This document shows positions 1-9,941 of a stretch of 64,000 nt of DNA, piece by piece. The notes below the pieces were generated by a model, which worked only from the letters and a program-made list of their open reading frames with translations, was not told the origin of the DNA and searched no databases. Source of the stretch: Lewinellaceae bacterium SD302 (lineage in GTDB: Bacteria; Bacteroidota; Bacteroidia; Chitinophagales; Saprospiraceae); contig PDLQ01000010.1 in assembly GCA_002591745.1 (NCBI GenBank), positions 104,573-168,572 on the forward strand, written 5' to 3'. How positions within the stretch are numbered: position 1 is the first letter of the stretch; each line of letters begins with the position of its first letter. The translations under genes were made by a program, and so were the position numbers.

Positions 1-836
1 CTGATGGCAAAAACGTCCAAACATTCATTTACCTGGATAAACCGCTCGTTCTCTTCGTCGTACAAGTAATTGATTGTGTACAATGATCCCAAATTACAAT
101 CGGTCGTAGGAATTTCAACATCACTTACCACGATCGATCCGACCTCTACGTCGGCAATAATCAACTGATTGTTAAACCGGGATGCCGCGGCCACCAGTAC
201 CAAACCATCCTGTCCTTTGGTAAGAGATACGAATTCCCGGGCATTGATGATGGTCGGCAGGTCGATCATCGACATCAATTCTCCGGTATTGGTATTGACG
301 GTCATGAGTCGGGGAATTCGATCTGCCCCCAAATGGCTGTCACCCGCATCAATTAAAAAGCTGATGCTATTGGGACCGGACGCTACGATTTCGCTGTTAA
401 TAATCTCGTAGCGGTAATTATCAAATTCGTAAGTATTTTCCAGTCCGTTGCTCCCATATTCATAGAGGAAAATGTCGGAGAAATTATCCTCCCCGAATCG
501 ATTCGCCTGGGCAGTGAACCAGAGTTTATTACTGGGGGGGCGTACTATTCCACCGGCGCGCAAATCGAAGTCTTCGGCTACGCTGACCAGACCAACCGGC
601 TGACCGGTGGGTAGAATAAGGTCCACTTGCAAAGCTTCCCGATCATTTTCTTCGCGGGTGGCGTGATAAAAAAGTGCGAAACTGTTTCCGTCTACGGGTA
701 CCGCCCCGCCGGTCAGGTAGCTCCGGCTGAGGAGTTCCCCGCCGTGGCGGGTGATGTAGAAATCGGTGTCCTGGGCCGACAGAGTACTGACACAGGTAAG
801 TAGTGCCATCAGCGATAGCGTAAAGAGTGAGCGCAT
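1..836 (-). CDS. Secreted protein, 5' part only (runs off the left edge)
   Basis: An open reading frame starts at the ATG at 834-836 and stays open to the window edge, giving about 278 residues with no stop. The N-terminus (MRSLFTLSLMALLTCVSTLS then AQD) is a clear Sec signal peptide with an AQ cleavage site typical of Bacteroidota. The mature part is rich in short beta-prone blocks, such as LWFTAQANRFGEDNF and LPTIINAREFVSLTKG, which suggests a beta-propeller-like or repeat secreted protein. The C-terminus, where a T9SS sorting domain would lie, is outside the window. Family not recognised. It is the last gene before a 600-base spacer containing two copies of the dispersed motif. Confidence 0.75.
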   Translation of the reverse strand, partial: MRSLFTLSLMALLTCVSTLSAQDTDFYITRHGGELLSRSYLTGGAVPVDGNSFALFYHATREENDREALQVDLILPTGQPVGLVSVAEDFDLRAGGIVRPPSNKLWFTAQANRFGEDNFSDIFLYEYGSNGLENTYEFDNYRYEIINSEIVASGPNSISFLIDAGDSHLGADRIPRLMTVNTNTGELMSMIDLPTIINAREFVSLTKGQDGLVLVAAASRFNNQLIIADVEVGSIVVSDVEIPTTDCNLGSLYTINYLYDEENERFIQVNECLDVFAI

Positions 837-1130
837 TTTAAAGCTAGTTTGTTGTTAAATCAATAGTTGGGCAGAATCATCTGATTTTGTCCAATTCACT
901 GGTGAAATTAAAACATCCGAGATGGCTTTATGGTAAAGGACAGAAATTTTTGTGTCTGATTTGAATAACCTTTAAAACCGACCACCCGTTGCGTAGTCAG
1001 TCCGCACGGCATTAGCGGCATGGTAAAAACGTTCGAGTAGTCCTCTCTAGAACGTTTGATAAGGAGGTCCGAATTTTGGCCGAAAATATTTGTAAGAGTC
1101 CAGATACAGCTTAAAATGACAACCACTAAG

Positions 1131-1149
1131 CACTGCTACTTTGTTAGTC
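1131..1149 (-). repeat. Dispersed motif copy 1
   Basis: Minus-strand reading GACTAACAAAGTAGCAGTG, with core at 1134-1143. It forms an inverted pair with copy 2; the 17-base arms 1131-1147 and 1168-1184 match at 16 positions and could fold into one hairpin. Confidence 0.9.
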
Positions 1150-1165
1150 CAAAAATAACCATACG

Positions 1166-1184
1166 GGCTATCAAAGTAGCAGTG
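1166..1184 (+). repeat. Dispersed motif copy 2
   Basis: Reads GGCTATCAAAGTAGCAGTG, core 1172-1181. It is the partner arm of copy 1, 16 bases away. Confidence 0.9.
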
Positions 1185-1197
1185 TAAATATATAAAA

Positions 1198-1228
1198 GCG
1201 GGTGCGTCAGTAAAGCTGACGCACCCGC
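1198..1228 (-). terminator. GC-rich hairpin, possible second terminator
   Basis: A perfect 13-bp stem (GCGGGTGCGTCAG with its complement) surrounds the loop TAAAG. Read on the minus strand it is followed by TTTTATATATTTA, so it may be a backup terminator for the large secreted-protein gene upstream. Confidence 0.5.
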
Positions 1229-1414
1229 GGTATCCTCCATAAATTAAATTTTACCAGGCTCCGTGTTCCCAAGTGGAGAAGCACTGATGCTGACAAATCT
1301 ATCCGTTGGCTCTGCTTTCACCAAAAAAATGTTCTGAACGACGGTTTTTTGTTCTGAACGGTCAATTTTCGGGCAATTTCGCTCCTAGAGTTGTTTGATT
1401 TGAGCGCATCTGGC

Positions 1415-1452
1415 AAAAAAAAGCCCTTCGACAATTTATGTCGAAGGGTTTG
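1415..1452 (-). terminator. Rho-independent terminator of the 1154-aa protein gene
   Basis: On the minus strand a stem AACCCTTCGACA, loop, TGTCGAAGGGCTT is followed by a run of eight T. It lies about 20 bases after the stop of the 1472-4936 gene, a textbook intrinsic terminator. Confidence 0.85.
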
Positions 1453-1471
1453 TACTAAACATTTTCAGCTT

Positions 1472-4400
1472 TTATTTAATCAGGAAGCGTTGGATAGCCA
1501 GGAACGTCCCGTCCGGCCTGATGGCTCGGGCAACGTACCAGCCCGCTGGCTGCCGGCCCAGATTGACAGAGGAGAGCGAGTTCGTACATTCATAGGTATT
1601 TAATAGTCTTCCCGTACCATCATAAATTTCCAGCAGATACGACCTTTCATCCGCCACGCTGAAGTAAATTTCACTATTTCTGCGTACGGGGTTGGGAAAT
1701 ACAGTGAGCTCAGACTTAGCTTGCTGTCCTTCTGGTACCAGGCGGGACAAGAAATCTTCCCCCAGGGTGTGCAAGGTATTGGAAGTGAAAATGGGCTCAT
1801 TGAAATCAAAGTAGATAGCTGCCTGGTTACGCAGTTCGGTGCCCAGCGGTACTTCAGGAAGGTGGGTGATCGTGTAGGACACCACTCCTTGGGAACCCCG
1901 CAGATCGGTGGTACTATCGGGCAACTGGATGTTCGGAAAACTGATGGTTAGGGTTCGTGCCTCGTCGATGTCGAAAACGTATGGGTGGCTGCTTACCCCC
2001 ATTCTCAGACTCGTAAGATCGAATTCCGGGGCGATGGTATCGCGGATGACTACGGTAAAGGCCGTATCCGTTCCGGTATTCTGGAACTGAATGTCGTATG
2101 AGATTGTGGTTCCTGCCTCGATGTAGTTAGGCGAGTCGATTCCGAGGGGTAAACCCGTTTTCTCGTTGGGGTCGAAAGAACCGGTGTTGTCCCGGCAGAA
2201 AAGATCGTACCAATCTACGTCCGTATCTCCGAAGGGCAATTGGGTTACGATACCGGTCGTAAACTCACCATCGCTATTCACGCCACAACCTTCTACGAAT
2301 AAGGTAGGGGTACCGAAGTCGGGATTGCCGGACGCCTGGTTCGTTTGCAGATGATAAGTGCTTCCGTTTGCCGCCAGGGCCGGCAGCGCAAAAATACCCC
2401 CCGCTTCCAGGACAGGGCCGGATGCTGGCTCACCCATCAGCATTACTCCGTCCTGAATTACAATGTACTCCAGCGGCGTGGTCATGGGGCCTTCACCATC
2501 GTTGGTGATGAAGAATTCAATTTCAGAACCGTTGCACTCCGCGGAGAGCGTCAGGTTAGCGCCATTCCAATTCGTCGCCGTCGGACAGGGGTCGTTCGGG
2601 GTGGCCGCAGCTTCGATACAGTGGGTCTGTCCTAATTCTGCCTCACAGCTAGCCAGTAAAGTAAGGCTGATGTTGCCACATTCGAAAGCTTGTAGATCCC
2701 CTACGTCGAAGGTCAAGGTATGTGCAGTGACATTGCTAGGGGCAATGCTACTTCCCACGTAGATCAAGAAAGGATCCAACTCTACGGTGATTTGAGCATT
2801 TTCTGCCGTTACGGGACCGTCATTACAGTAAAAGACGTAAGCCTCATTCTCAAAGCACCGGCGAATTACCGGAGCCACAACATTGACGTACATCGTCGGG
2901 CATTCTTCTAAATACGGCATGAATACGTCTACGTAGCCCGTTCCATTTGCCGCGACGGTAAAGGCTTGCGGTGTGGGACAACTATAGTACAGCTCATTAT
3001 TATAAGGTAGCGCTTCGGCCAGATAATCACCGGCCGGCAAATCGATGCTGAACTGACCATTCTGATCGGTAAGCTGGGCGTTCACAAAACTTCCGCCCGC
3101 CGTGCTAATGGAAACCAGCCACTGAGGAACGGGGATTTCCGTTCCATCCAAAGCACAGTTCCCCTCATCAGCCCAGAGCGTACCGTTTACTTCATTGCAG
3201 GCGGCCCCCACCTCCGCGAGAAAGATAGTATCGGTAATCAAACAACCGGTCCCGAATTGGGTGCCCAGGTAAATGTACTGTCCGGGCAAAGTGGCAAAAT
3301 AGCGAGCATTAGTCGAGAAAGCCATGCCACCATCCGGTAAAATCCATTGGTGATCAATGTTGTCTTCATTAACCGGCAGCGAAAAGTCAATCTCTAAAAC
3401 AGTGTAATCCTCACATTCTACCGTATCTACCGTGAATTCTCCCGTCAGGATGTCATCCTGCAATATCACTTGGTTAATTCGGCTTCCCGTGCATCCGGAA
3501 ACCGGGTCTTCCACGGTCAGCAGATATGAATTAAATATCGGATCACTAACCGTAATACTATCGGCAATAAGGTCTGTGATACCGGGGCCGTTCCAGATGT
3601 AGATGAAGTCGGGGTTAAATGGATTGGGCACCAGTTGGGCTGAAGTATTTCCGCAATTTCCTCCGCTGTATTGAATATCAAAATCCACATCGTTCAGCGT
3701 GGGAATCAGCTCGATTTCAAAAACACCGGAGCAACCGTTATCATCGGATATCGTGACCGAATATAAACCCGGCGCTAGATCAGTTTGTAGTTGAGTGACA
3801 CCTCCATGGCTCCATTCGTATAAATAGGGAGACTGCCCGCCAAAAGGATTGGCTGCCAACTCACCATCGGCAAGGCCGCAAGTTGGATTGATAATTTCAA
3901 AGCTATTCTGGATTTGGGATCCCCAATCATCAATACCAAAATAGAAAGTATCAATACAGTCTGCAAAATCTGTAATCTCGACTGAATAGAACCCGGCTTC
4001 GTCAACCTGGATAATTGAATCTGTAACCGCTAGATCAATCCAGGAGTAGGTGTACGGAGGAGTTCCCCCACTCGGGACTACGGCCAGTTCAAAACTTTCA
4101 TCGTTACAACCTGGCAACTCAAAATCAAAAGTTCCGTTCAGTCCATCAATACTAAAAAAGCTCGGCTCAATAAAGCAGTTGAACTCATCAAATACATCGA
4201 GGATATAATCCCCCGGCGTCAACTGAAAGGTATCTGGTCCAAAACTTTCTATGTAAGAGAAAAAGATCTCTTGGGTAGTCAGATTTTCGAACCGTAGCTG
4301 AATGGGTGGAAAAGTGTATTGGTTTCCGTAAACGTTTACAACCACTTCGGTTCCACCGCAATCCCCATTCGAAAGTATTTCAACGTCGGAAAATGCCGGC

Positions 4401-4936
4401 ATGATAAAGGGCACTTCTACTGTAGTCACCCCGGTGCAACCGTTTTCCGTTGTGATCGTCACGGCGTAGGTTTCACCCATCAACAGGCCGTCGACACAGG
4501 AACCGGATTGCCCATCCGGCCACTCAATCGCCCAACTTTCGTTCCAGAATTCAAGACAAAAAGTACTGTCACCGCCTGGGATAAAGCAAAACTCTTGTAA
4601 AAACAACTCATCAGGCAGCTGCCCGATTCCTTCATCCGTAACCACAAATTCAAAAGTTTCCGTGCAGTTATCCATGCTTACCATTGTAAGGGAGTATGCT
4701 CCCGGTTCAGCGATGGTCAGTAAATTCTGAGTAGACACGATATTGCCATCCGTAGCCCAGAGAATGACCGGTGGTATATCTCCACCCGGCACAGCGGTCA
4801 GCACCAAAGGAAAGTCATCTACGCACTGTAAGTCGTAGGCAGGCTGTAAATGAGAAAAATCCAGGTCGTCACAACCTTGAGCACCGATATGACTAAAGGC
4901 AAATAACAGAAAGCAGCAGCAGATAATTCGTAGCAT
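1472..4936 (-). CDS. Large T9SS-exported adhesin-like protein
   Basis: A 1154-residue secreted protein. Residues 1-19 are a signal peptide (MLRIICCCFLLFAFSHIGAQ). Residues about 20-560 consist of degenerate SprB-like or Ig-like beta repeats, recognisable by phrases such as GGTPPYTYSWI, GGQSPYLYEWSHGG and APGLYSVTISDDNGCSG. The middle has a Cna/SdrD-like block. About residues 915-1060 match the conserved FDPNEKTG...PNYIEAGTTISYDIQFQNTG domain common in Bacteroidota secreted proteins. The last 80 residues (LTVFPNPVRRNSEIYFS... WYVARAIRPDG) are a T9SS type-A sorting domain. It is probably cell-surface attached or released and involved in adhesion; this is inferred from architecture. It is monocistronic with its own terminator. 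Confidence 0.85.
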   Translation of the reverse strand: MLRIICCCFLLFAFSHIGAQGCDDLDFSHLQPAYDLQCVDDFPLVLTAVPGGDIPPVILWATDGNIVSTQNLLTIAEPGAYSLTMVSMDNCTETFEFVVTDEGIGQLPDELFLQEFCFIPGGDSTFCLEFWNESWAIEWPDGQSGSCVDGLLMGETYAVTITTENGCTGVTTVEVPFIMPAFSDVEILSNGDCGGTEVVVNVYGNQYTFPPIQLRFENLTTQEIFFSYIESFGPDTFQLTPGDYILDVFDEFNCFIEPSFFSIDGLNGTFDFELPGCNDESFELAVVPSGGTPPYTYSWIDLAVTDSIIQVDEAGFYSVEITDFADCIDTFYFGIDDWGSQIQNSFEIINPTCGLADGELAANPFGGQSPYLYEWSHGGVTQLQTDLAPGLYSVTISDDNGCSGVFEIELIPTLNDVDFDIQYSGGNCGNTSAQLVPNPFNPDFIYIWNGPGITDLIADSITVSDPIFNSYLLTVEDPVSGCTGSRINQVILQDDILTGEFTVDTVECEDYTVLEIDFSLPVNEDNIDHQWILPDGGMAFSTNARYFATLPGQYIYLGTQFGTGCLITDTIFLAEVGAACNEVNGTLWADEGNCALDGTEIPVPQWLVSISTAGGSFVNAQLTDQNGQFSIDLPAGDYLAEALPYNNELYYSCPTPQAFTVAANGTGYVDVFMPYLEECPTMYVNVVAPVIRRCFENEAYVFYCNDGPVTAENAQITVELDPFLIYVGSSIAPSNVTAHTLTFDVGDLQAFECGNISLTLLASCEAELGQTHCIEAAATPNDPCPTATNWNGANLTLSAECNGSEIEFFITNDGEGPMTTPLEYIVIQDGVMLMGEPASGPVLEAGGIFALPALAANGSTYHLQTNQASGNPDFGTPTLFVEGCGVNSDGEFTTGIVTQLPFGDTDVDWYDLFCRDNTGSFDPNEKTGLPLGIDSPNYIEAGTTISYDIQFQNTGTDTAFTVVIRDTIAPEFDLTSLRMGVSSHPYVFDIDEARTLTISFPNIQLPDSTTDLRGSQGVVSYTITHLPEVPLGTELRNQAAIYFDFNEPIFTSNTLHTLGEDFLSRLVPEGQQAKSELTVFPNPVRRNSEIYFSVADERSYLLEIYDGTGRLLNTYECTNSLSSVNLGRQPAGWYVARAIRPDGTFLAIQRFLIK

Positions 4937-5074
4937 GGGAATTTATTTTATTGCATTTCGAAGAACACGTCGCAATGGAGTTGATCAACCGTAATTCGAC
5001 ATTACAATGATGCGGCACCTCAAACTAGGAAACAAGTACAATATTTATGTTATATTCTAGCATATTTGCAATTT

Positions 5075-5093
5075 GACTAACAAAGTAGCAGCG
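5075..5093 (+). repeat. Dispersed motif copy 3
   Basis: Reads GACTAACAAAGTAGCAGCG, core 5081-5090. It lies upstream of the preferred start (5190) of the next gene. If translation began at 5073 it would encode TNKVAAF. Confidence 0.9.
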
Positions 5094-5189
5094 TTTGCAG
5101 TAATAACCATGTGCAGATATTTACAATATATTCATCATATATATTATTATATTCTTCGCCGAAACTCATTATTAAGTTCCGATTTTGCT

Positions 5190-6608
5190 ATGGCCAGACT
5201 TTTACTCACCGAATTGATTGAACAGTGTACGCTTCAGGAATGTACGACAATCGCCGAATGGTTGGATAGTCCAGTTCACAACAAGAAGCCGGCACTGCAG
5301 CGACTATTTGACTATTTCTCGGAGCAGCTACATCATTTACACCTCGAACCAGAGGTATCGGCTGCCTTCAAAGCGGCTTGTCCAAAGCGCCCCTTCAACC
5401 AAAACGTATGGGCAAAATTAAATTACGAACTCGTCCATCAGGTTGAAGACTGTCTGGCCTATACTCAACTTAGCAATAATTCGTGGCGAAAGCGTTTGCT
5501 TGTCCTGGACGCCTACCGCGAAAAAGGCCTAAGCCGTCATTTGAAGATCAGGTTGGATGGTTACCGCAGAGCAACCCCAAAGGCAGATCAGGCCGGATTA
5601 GACCGCTATCGTTATGATGATCAGCTGGAACAAATCAGTTACCAGCTGGAAACGGCCAACAACAGGACCAACAAGCAGAATTTGCGAGAAAAAGAATCAG
5701 CACTGATGCGACTGGTATTAGCGAGCAAATTCCGACAATTTGGTAAAACGCTTGCCCACCAGCGAGTTTCGAGCAATGATTTCACCCCACCATTGCTAAC
5801 TGAATTACTGGCCTACTATTCTGCTAATATCGAAAGAGAGCAAGTTGGAGTGCATCTGTTCTATTTGTCCACGCTACTCTATTTACAAGCAAGGGATCAG
5901 GCTGACGCAACCTTCCAGGAATTGAAAACAGGCATTCAGGAGAACGCGGATCAATTCAATTTACTGGACTTGCGAGATCTCCTGGTACACGCAGTTAACT
6001 ATGGCGTAAGGCAGACGAATGCCGGGCGCCAACACTTCGTACGTGAGACACTGGAGTTGTACCAGATCGGCGTTAAGCAAAAACTATTCTATGAGCACGG
6101 AGAGATTGATCTCTTTACCTTTAACAATATCATCGGCTTATCCCTCAGGCTCGGGGAAATAGAATACGCGGAGTCTTTCATTGAAGAAAATGCCCAGCGG
6201 CTTCCCATAGAAAAAAGAGGAGAGGTCGCTTCGCTGAATCGCGGCAGACTGGCTTACCAGAAGGGAAATTACAGCCAAGCCTTACAACACCTTCAAACGG
6301 CGGATTATCAGGACTTCATTCATCACATGACCGCAAGAGTGCTTCAGCTTAAGATCTACTTTGAAAGAGACGACTATAACTTACTCATCAGTCACATCAG
6401 ATCAACGAAATCACTACTTAGAAGAAAGAAGAACCTGGGGTACCACCAAAACAACTACCGCAACATCTTTACGTTAACTGATAAAATAACCAGGGTCCCT
6501 CCCGGTGACCGCGCGGCTAAACAGCAACTATTAAAGCTAATTGCCCAAACTGAGCCCTGCACCGAAAAAGAGTGGCTAAGTACTCAATTGAGCAAGTACG
6601 AAAGTTAG
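5190..6608 (+). CDS. Helical protein of unknown function (472 aa)
   Basis: A mostly alpha-helical, soluble protein rich in Leu, Gln, Arg and Glu, without signal peptide or membrane segments. The pattern of paired helices, for example GNYSQALQHLQTADYQDF, suggests TPR-like or ARM-like repeats in the C-terminal half. The frame is open from an ATG at 5073 (511 aa), but the first 39 residues are encoded by AT-rich DNA that includes the dispersed motif. The ATG at 5190 (MARLLLTELIEQ) is therefore the more likely start. I do not recognise a family with an assigned function. It is convergent with the ribosomal cluster and shares the strong hairpin at 6621-6649. Confidence 0.7.
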   Translation: MARLLLTELIEQCTLQECTTIAEWLDSPVHNKKPALQRLFDYFSEQLHHLHLEPEVSAAFKAACPKRPFNQNVWAKLNYELVHQVEDCLAYTQLSNNSWRKRLLVLDAYREKGLSRHLKIRLDGYRRATPKADQAGLDRYRYDDQLEQISYQLETANNRTNKQNLREKESALMRLVLASKFRQFGKTLAHQRVSSNDFTPPLLTELLAYYSANIEREQVGVHLFYLSTLLYLQARDQADATFQELKTGIQENADQFNLLDLRDLLVHAVNYGVRQTNAGRQHFVRETLELYQIGVKQKLFYEHGEIDLFTFNNIIGLSLRLGEIEYAESFIEENAQRLPIEKRGEVASLNRGRLAYQKGNYSQALQHLQTADYQDFIHHMTARVLQLKIYFERDDYNLLISHIRSTKSLLRRKKNLGYHQNNYRNIFTLTDKITRVPPGDRAAKQQLLKLIAQTEPCTEKEWLSTQLSKYES

Positions 6609-6614
6609 GACAAA

Positions 6615-6649
6615 CAAAAAACGGGCCGTCGGAAAATCCGACGGCCCGT
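6615..6649 (-). terminator. Terminator of the ribosomal supercluster
   Basis: A 13-bp perfect stem (ACGGGCCGTCGGA with its complement, 6621-6649) is followed on the minus strand by TTTTTTG. It lies 24 bases after rplQ. The stem also follows the plus-strand gene ending at 6608, so it may act in both directions. Confidence 0.88.
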
Positions 6650-6672
6650 CTAAGCTAGTATTATGGAGAAAA

Positions 6673-7164
6673 TTATTCTTCCTCGTTAGCGGCTGGTGCA
6701 GTTGGTGCGGCAGCAGCTGCATTCTCACCACCTGATTTCTTCTTACCTCCACGACGGCGACGACGGCCACCACCGGTAGCACCGGCTTTCTTCGGAGAGT
6801 AAGTTTCGTTGAAGTCAACGAATTCAATCATGGCCATCTCAGCGGCGTCTCCCTGACGGAACCCCGTTTTGATAATCCGCAGGTAACCACCGGGGCGGTC
6901 ACCCACTTTAGGGCCAACTACGTCAAACAACTCCTTGATGGCTTCCTTGTTCTGCAAAGCGCTAAAAGCAACGCGGCGGTTGTGCTGGTCGTTCTTGCGA
7001 GCTTTGGTTACCAGAGGCTCGGCAAATCCGCGCAGAGCTTTGGCTTTAGCCAGAGTAGTATTGATCCGCTTGTGAGTGATCAGGGCAATGGCCATGTTTC
7101 TCATCAAGGCCTTACGGTGGCCGGCTTTCCGGCTAAGGTGGTTAAATTTCTTACCGTGACGCAT
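6673..7164 (-). CDS. rplQ: 50S ribosomal protein L17
   Basis: L17 lies near the peptide exit tunnel of the large subunit. The N-terminal 115 residues carry the family signature ([20 protein letters not shown], then [15 protein letters not shown]). The protein is 163 aa, about 40 longer than the usual 115-130. The extra C-terminus is low complexity, with a [13 protein letters not shown] basic block followed by an Ala/Pro-rich acidic tail. Long L17 tails are common in Bacteroidota. It is the last gene of the cluster, 3' of rpoA, in the canonical position. Confidence 0.96.
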   Translation of the reverse strand: MRHGKKFNHLSRKAGHRKALMRNMAIALITHKRINTTLAKAKALRGFAEPLVTKARKNDQHNRRVAFSALQNKEAIKELFDVVGPKVGDRPGGYLRIIKTGFRQGDAAEMAMIEFVDFNETYSPKKAGATGGGRRRRRGGKKKSGGENAAAAAPTAPAANEEE

Positions 7165-7295
7165 GTCTTAGTAAAATTGCTCCGCCAACACTTTTCCCAA
7201 CGCTGTTTCCGGACAGGCCCCGGCGAGGAAGGGAGGTAATTGGAGGCATTGTTTAATTGATATGCCTGTTTGTTAAGTCGATAACAGTCTTAAAT

Positions 7296-7338
7296 AGTCG
7301 GGAATCGGGAGTAGAAAGTTAACTCCCGACTCCTGACT
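7296..7338 (-). other. Imperfect hairpin in the rpoA-rplQ spacer
   Basis: AGTCGGGAATCGGGAGT and ACTCCCGACTCCTGACT form a 17-bp imperfect stem within the 188-base gap between rpoA and rplQ. It lacks a T-run, so it is more likely a processing or attenuation structure than a full terminator. Confidence 0.5.
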
Positions 7339-7352
7339 ATTAGACTATGTAC

Positions 7353-8354
7353 TTACTCTTCGTCCATCTTATACTTACTCAGGTCCATCCCGAAGGTCAG
7401 GCCTTTTTCCGTCAGCAGCTCCTCGATCTCTACCAGGGATTTCTTACCGAAGTTGCGGAACTTGAGCAGTTCATGGGTGTCGTAACGAACAAGTTCGCCG
7501 AGGCTGTTGATCTTAGCTGCCTTAAGACAGTTATAAGCCCGAACGGACAGATCAAGATCTTCGAGGCTGGTCTTAAGCAGCTTGCGCATGTGCAGGATAT
7601 GCTCGTCGACGATGGTTTCCTCACGGTTACCGGCAACGTCGAGGTCGATCGGCTCATCAGTGATCAGCATTAGGTGCTGAATCAGGATGCGACTGGCTTC
7701 ACGAATGGCGTCTTCCGGGTGAATGGTGCCGTCCGTCTTGATCTCAATGTTAAGCGCTTCGTAGTCGGTACGCTGACCAACACGAGTGTTCTCGATGCGG
7801 TAAGCAACGTTCTTGATCGGAGTGTAGATAGCATCTACCGGGATCACGCCAATGGGAGCCCCCTTAGGCATATTCTCATCAGCAGGAACATAACCGTAAC
7901 CTTTAGTAATGGTCAGTTCTACCTCCAGATTGACGAAAGGCTCCATGGTACAGATCTGAAGATCCGGGTTCATGACCTCGAAGACGTTGGTGTGTTTGCC
8001 GATATCACCGGCAGTGAAAGACTCCTGGCCACTAAGGGTCAGATATACTTTTTCTTCTTCAACCTCGTCGTTCTGGATCACCTGCTTAAGGCGAACCTGC
8101 TTAAGGTTCAGGATAATGTCAACAACGTCTTCAACAACACCGGTGATAGTGGCGAATTCGTGATCGACTCCAGCGATCCGTACAGCGGAAATTGCGTAGC
8201 CCTGGAGGGACGACAACAGTACGCGACGAAGAGAGTTACCAATGGTCTGACCGAAACCGGGCTCCAATGGTTTGAATTCGAACAGCCCCTCGAACTCGTT
8301 CGCTTTCTGCATGGAGATCTTGTCGGGCTTCTGAAAATTCAGGATACTGCTCAT
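7353..8354 (-). CDS. rpoA: RNA polymerase alpha subunit
   Basis: The alpha subunit nucleates RNA polymerase assembly through its N-terminal domain (residues about 1-230, with [14 protein letters not shown]) and contacts promoter DNA and activators through its C-terminal domain (about 250-320, with [22 protein letters not shown] helices and a FGKKSLVEI helix-hairpin). The frame extends upstream to 8390, but [15 protein letters not shown] at 8354 matches the family start and gives 333 aa, a normal length. It lies between rpsD and rplQ as in most bacteria. Confidence 0.96.
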   Translation of the reverse strand: MSSILNFQKPDKISMQKANEFEGLFEFKPLEPGFGQTIGNSLRRVLLSSLQGYAISAVRIAGVDHEFATITGVVEDVVDIILNLKQVRLKQVIQNDEVEEEKVYLTLSGQESFTAGDIGKHTNVFEVMNPDLQICTMEPFVNLEVELTITKGYGYVPADENMPKGAPIGVIPVDAIYTPIKNVAYRIENTRVGQRTDYEALNIEIKTDGTIHPEDAIREASRILIQHLMLITDEPIDLDVAGNREETIVDEHILHMRKLLKTSLEDLDLSVRAYNCLKAAKINSLGELVRYDTHELLKFRNFGKKSLVEIEELLTEKGLTFGMDLSKYKMDEE

Positions 8355-8448
8355 ACTTGATTCAAGGCTTTGAGTGGGAGATGTAAACAACGCCCCCGTT
8401 AAATAAGTTGGCCCACGAAGTTCCTAAGGAGCTTCCTGGGTGAAAGTT

Positions 8449-8483
8449 GTTTACCGGACAAGTCAGAGACTTGTCCGGTAAAC
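8449..8483. other. Perfect 16-bp hairpin between rpsD and rpoA
   Basis: GTTTACCGGACAAGTC, a 3-base loop, then the exact complement. There is no T-run on either strand. It is the most stable of several intra-operon hairpins in this cluster and sits 15 bases after the rpsD stop. Confidence 0.75.
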
Positions 8484-8497
8484 GGTAATCCAATGGA

Positions 8498-9109
8498 TTA
8501 CTTAGAGTAGAGTTCTACGATCAACTGCTCGTTGATCTTCTCGGGGATGGAATCACGCTCTGGCATAGCCAATAACGTACCTTCCATTTTATCTTGGTTG
8601 AATTCAATCCAACCGAAGTTGCGAACGTCACCTTTGGTGCCAACGGAGTTCCGGACAACTTCCAGTCCCTGGCTCTTGCCACGAACACCTACTACGTCGC
8701 CGGGGCGCACGTGGGCGGAAGGAATGTTATTCACACGACCGTTGATCACGATGTGCTTGTGAGAAACAAGCTGGCGGGCGGCACGGCGCGTAGGGGCCAG
8801 GCCCATACGGAATACCAGGTTGTCCAGGCGGGTTTCCAGCAGCTGGAGCAATACGGTACCGGTTACGCCCTGAGTGGCACTTGCCTGCTCGAACATGTTA
8901 CGGAACTGACGCTCCAGTACGCCGTAGGTGTACTTAGCTTTCTGCTTTTCCATCAACTGCTTGGCGTAGTCTGATGGTTGGCGGCGGCGACGGCTGGTGC
9001 CGTGCTGACCTGGGCGGTACTTCTTGCGCTCGAAAGCCTTGCTGTAGCCGAAAATAGGCTCGCCGAATGCACGGGCTTTTTTCTGTTTGGGGCCGATATA
9101 TCTAGCCAT
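8498..9109 (-). CDS. rpsD: 30S ribosomal protein S4
   Basis: S4 binds 16S rRNA early in small-subunit assembly. In many bacteria it also represses its own operon; whether it does here is unknown. The 203-residue product begins [20 protein letters not shown] and has the S4 RNA-binding domain at about residues 93-155 ([22 protein letters not shown], then [10 protein letters not shown]). Length and sequence are typical. It lies between rpsK and rpoA. Confidence 0.97.
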   Translation of the reverse strand: MARYIGPKQKKARAFGEPIFGYSKAFERKKYRPGQHGTSRRRRQPSDYAKQLMEKQKAKYTYGVLERQFRNMFEQASATQGVTGTVLLQLLETRLDNLVFRMGLAPTRRAARQLVSHKHIVINGRVNNIPSAHVRPGDVVGVRGKSQGLEVVRNSVGTKGDVRNFGWIEFNQDKMEGTLLAMPERDSIPEKINEQLIVELYSK

Positions 9110-9150
9110 TGACTATTGTCTTTATCTGCGGTTCAGAGGAAGGGGTGAAA

Positions 9151-9546
9151 TTATACGCGGCGGCGCTTCGGTGGGCGACATCCGTTGTGAGGGATCGGCG
9201 TAACGTCTTTGATCTTGCTCACGCGAATGCCAGTGGCATCCAGTGCGCGGATAGCTGCCTCACGACCGCTACCTGGACCTTTAACGTACACTTCTACCGA
9301 ACGGAGGCCAGCATCATAAGCAACGCGGGCGGCGTCACTTGAAGCGATCTGAGCAGCATAAGGCGTAGATTTCTTGGAGCCGCGGAATTTTGCTTTACCG
9401 GCACTGCCCCAGGAGATCACCTCACCCTTCTTGTTCGTAATGGAAATGATAATGTTGTTGAAAGAGGCCTGGATGAATGCCAAACCTTCCGGCTCTACCC
9501 GGACCTTACGTTTCTTGACCTGACGGGGGTTACTTCTCTTAGCCAT
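9151..9546 (-). CDS. rpsK: 30S ribosomal protein S11
   Basis: S11 is part of the small-subunit platform near the mRNA exit. The 131-residue sequence includes [19 protein letters not shown] and the C-terminal [17 protein letters not shown]...[18 protein letters not shown] signature. Its start overlaps the rpsM stop by one base, indicating tight translational coupling. Confidence 0.97.
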   Translation of the reverse strand: MAKRSNPRQVKKRKVRVEPEGLAFIQASFNNIIISITNKKGEVISWGSAGKAKFRGSKKSTPYAAQIASSDAARVAYDAGLRSVEVYVKGPGSGREAAIRALDATGIRVSKIKDVTPIPHNGCRPPKRRRV

Positions 9547-9923
9547 TACTTAGTAGCTTTTTTCTTGTTAGCGACGGTTTTACGCTTACCCTTACGGGTA
9601 CGGGCATTGGTTTGCGTACGCTGGCCACGCAGTGGAAGACCACGGCGGTGACGCAGACCACGGTAACAGCCAATGTCCATCAAACGCTTGATGTTGGTCT
9701 GTACTTCCGTACGCAAATCACCCTCAACCTTGTACTGGTTGGTGATGATGTTAGAAATCGTCTTGATATTCTCGTCGTCCCAGTCTTCCACTTTGGTATT
9801 GTGGTCCACGCCGGCAGCGTCGAGAATCTCGGCGGCACGGGTGTCCCCGATACCGAATACGTAGGTCAAACTGATGATGCCGCGCTTGTTGCGGGGCAGA
9901 TCTACACCTGCAATTCTTGCCAT
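9546..9923 (-). CDS. rpsM: 30S ribosomal protein S13
   Basis: S13 sits in the head of the small subunit and contacts the P-site tRNA and L5. The 125-residue product shows [15 protein letters not shown], the helix-two-turn-helix region and the [24 protein letters not shown] signature. The C-terminus is lysine-rich. It follows rpmJ as in the standard alpha-operon order. Confidence 0.97.
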   Translation of the reverse strand: MARIAGVDLPRNKRGIISLTYVFGIGDTRAAEILDAAGVDHNTKVEDWDDENIKTISNIITNQYKVEGDLRTEVQTNIKRLMDIGCYRGLRHRRGLPLRGQRTQTNARTRKGKRKTVANKKKATK

Positions 9924-9941
9924 TTCGTTATACTGGTTTGA

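Larger units (their letters stand above)
841..1414. other. Intergenic spacer with paired motif copies and a hairpin
   Basis: No convincing gene is seen here; a 72-codon minus-strand frame at 908-1126 has no recognisable features. The spacer holds an inverted pair of the dispersed motif (1131-1184), a perfect 13-bp GC-rich stem (1198-1228), and a short direct repeat GTTCTGAACG at about 1332 and 1351. Confidence 0.6.

Noticed and set aside
908..1126. 72-codon minus-strand frame
   Set aside because: No family features or clear start context, and it lies in a spacer with repeats. Not supported as a gene.
1131..1184. Integron attC or CRISPR-like interpretation of the paired motif
   Set aside because: The copies lack the RYYYAAC/GTTRRRY boxes of attC and the regular spacing and unique spacers of CRISPR. 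No integrase or cas gene was recognised.
7674..8360. 228-codon plus-strand frame opposite rpoA
   Set aside because: Shadow of the highly conserved rpoA coding sequence; the same applies to other long plus-strand frames over ribosomal genes.
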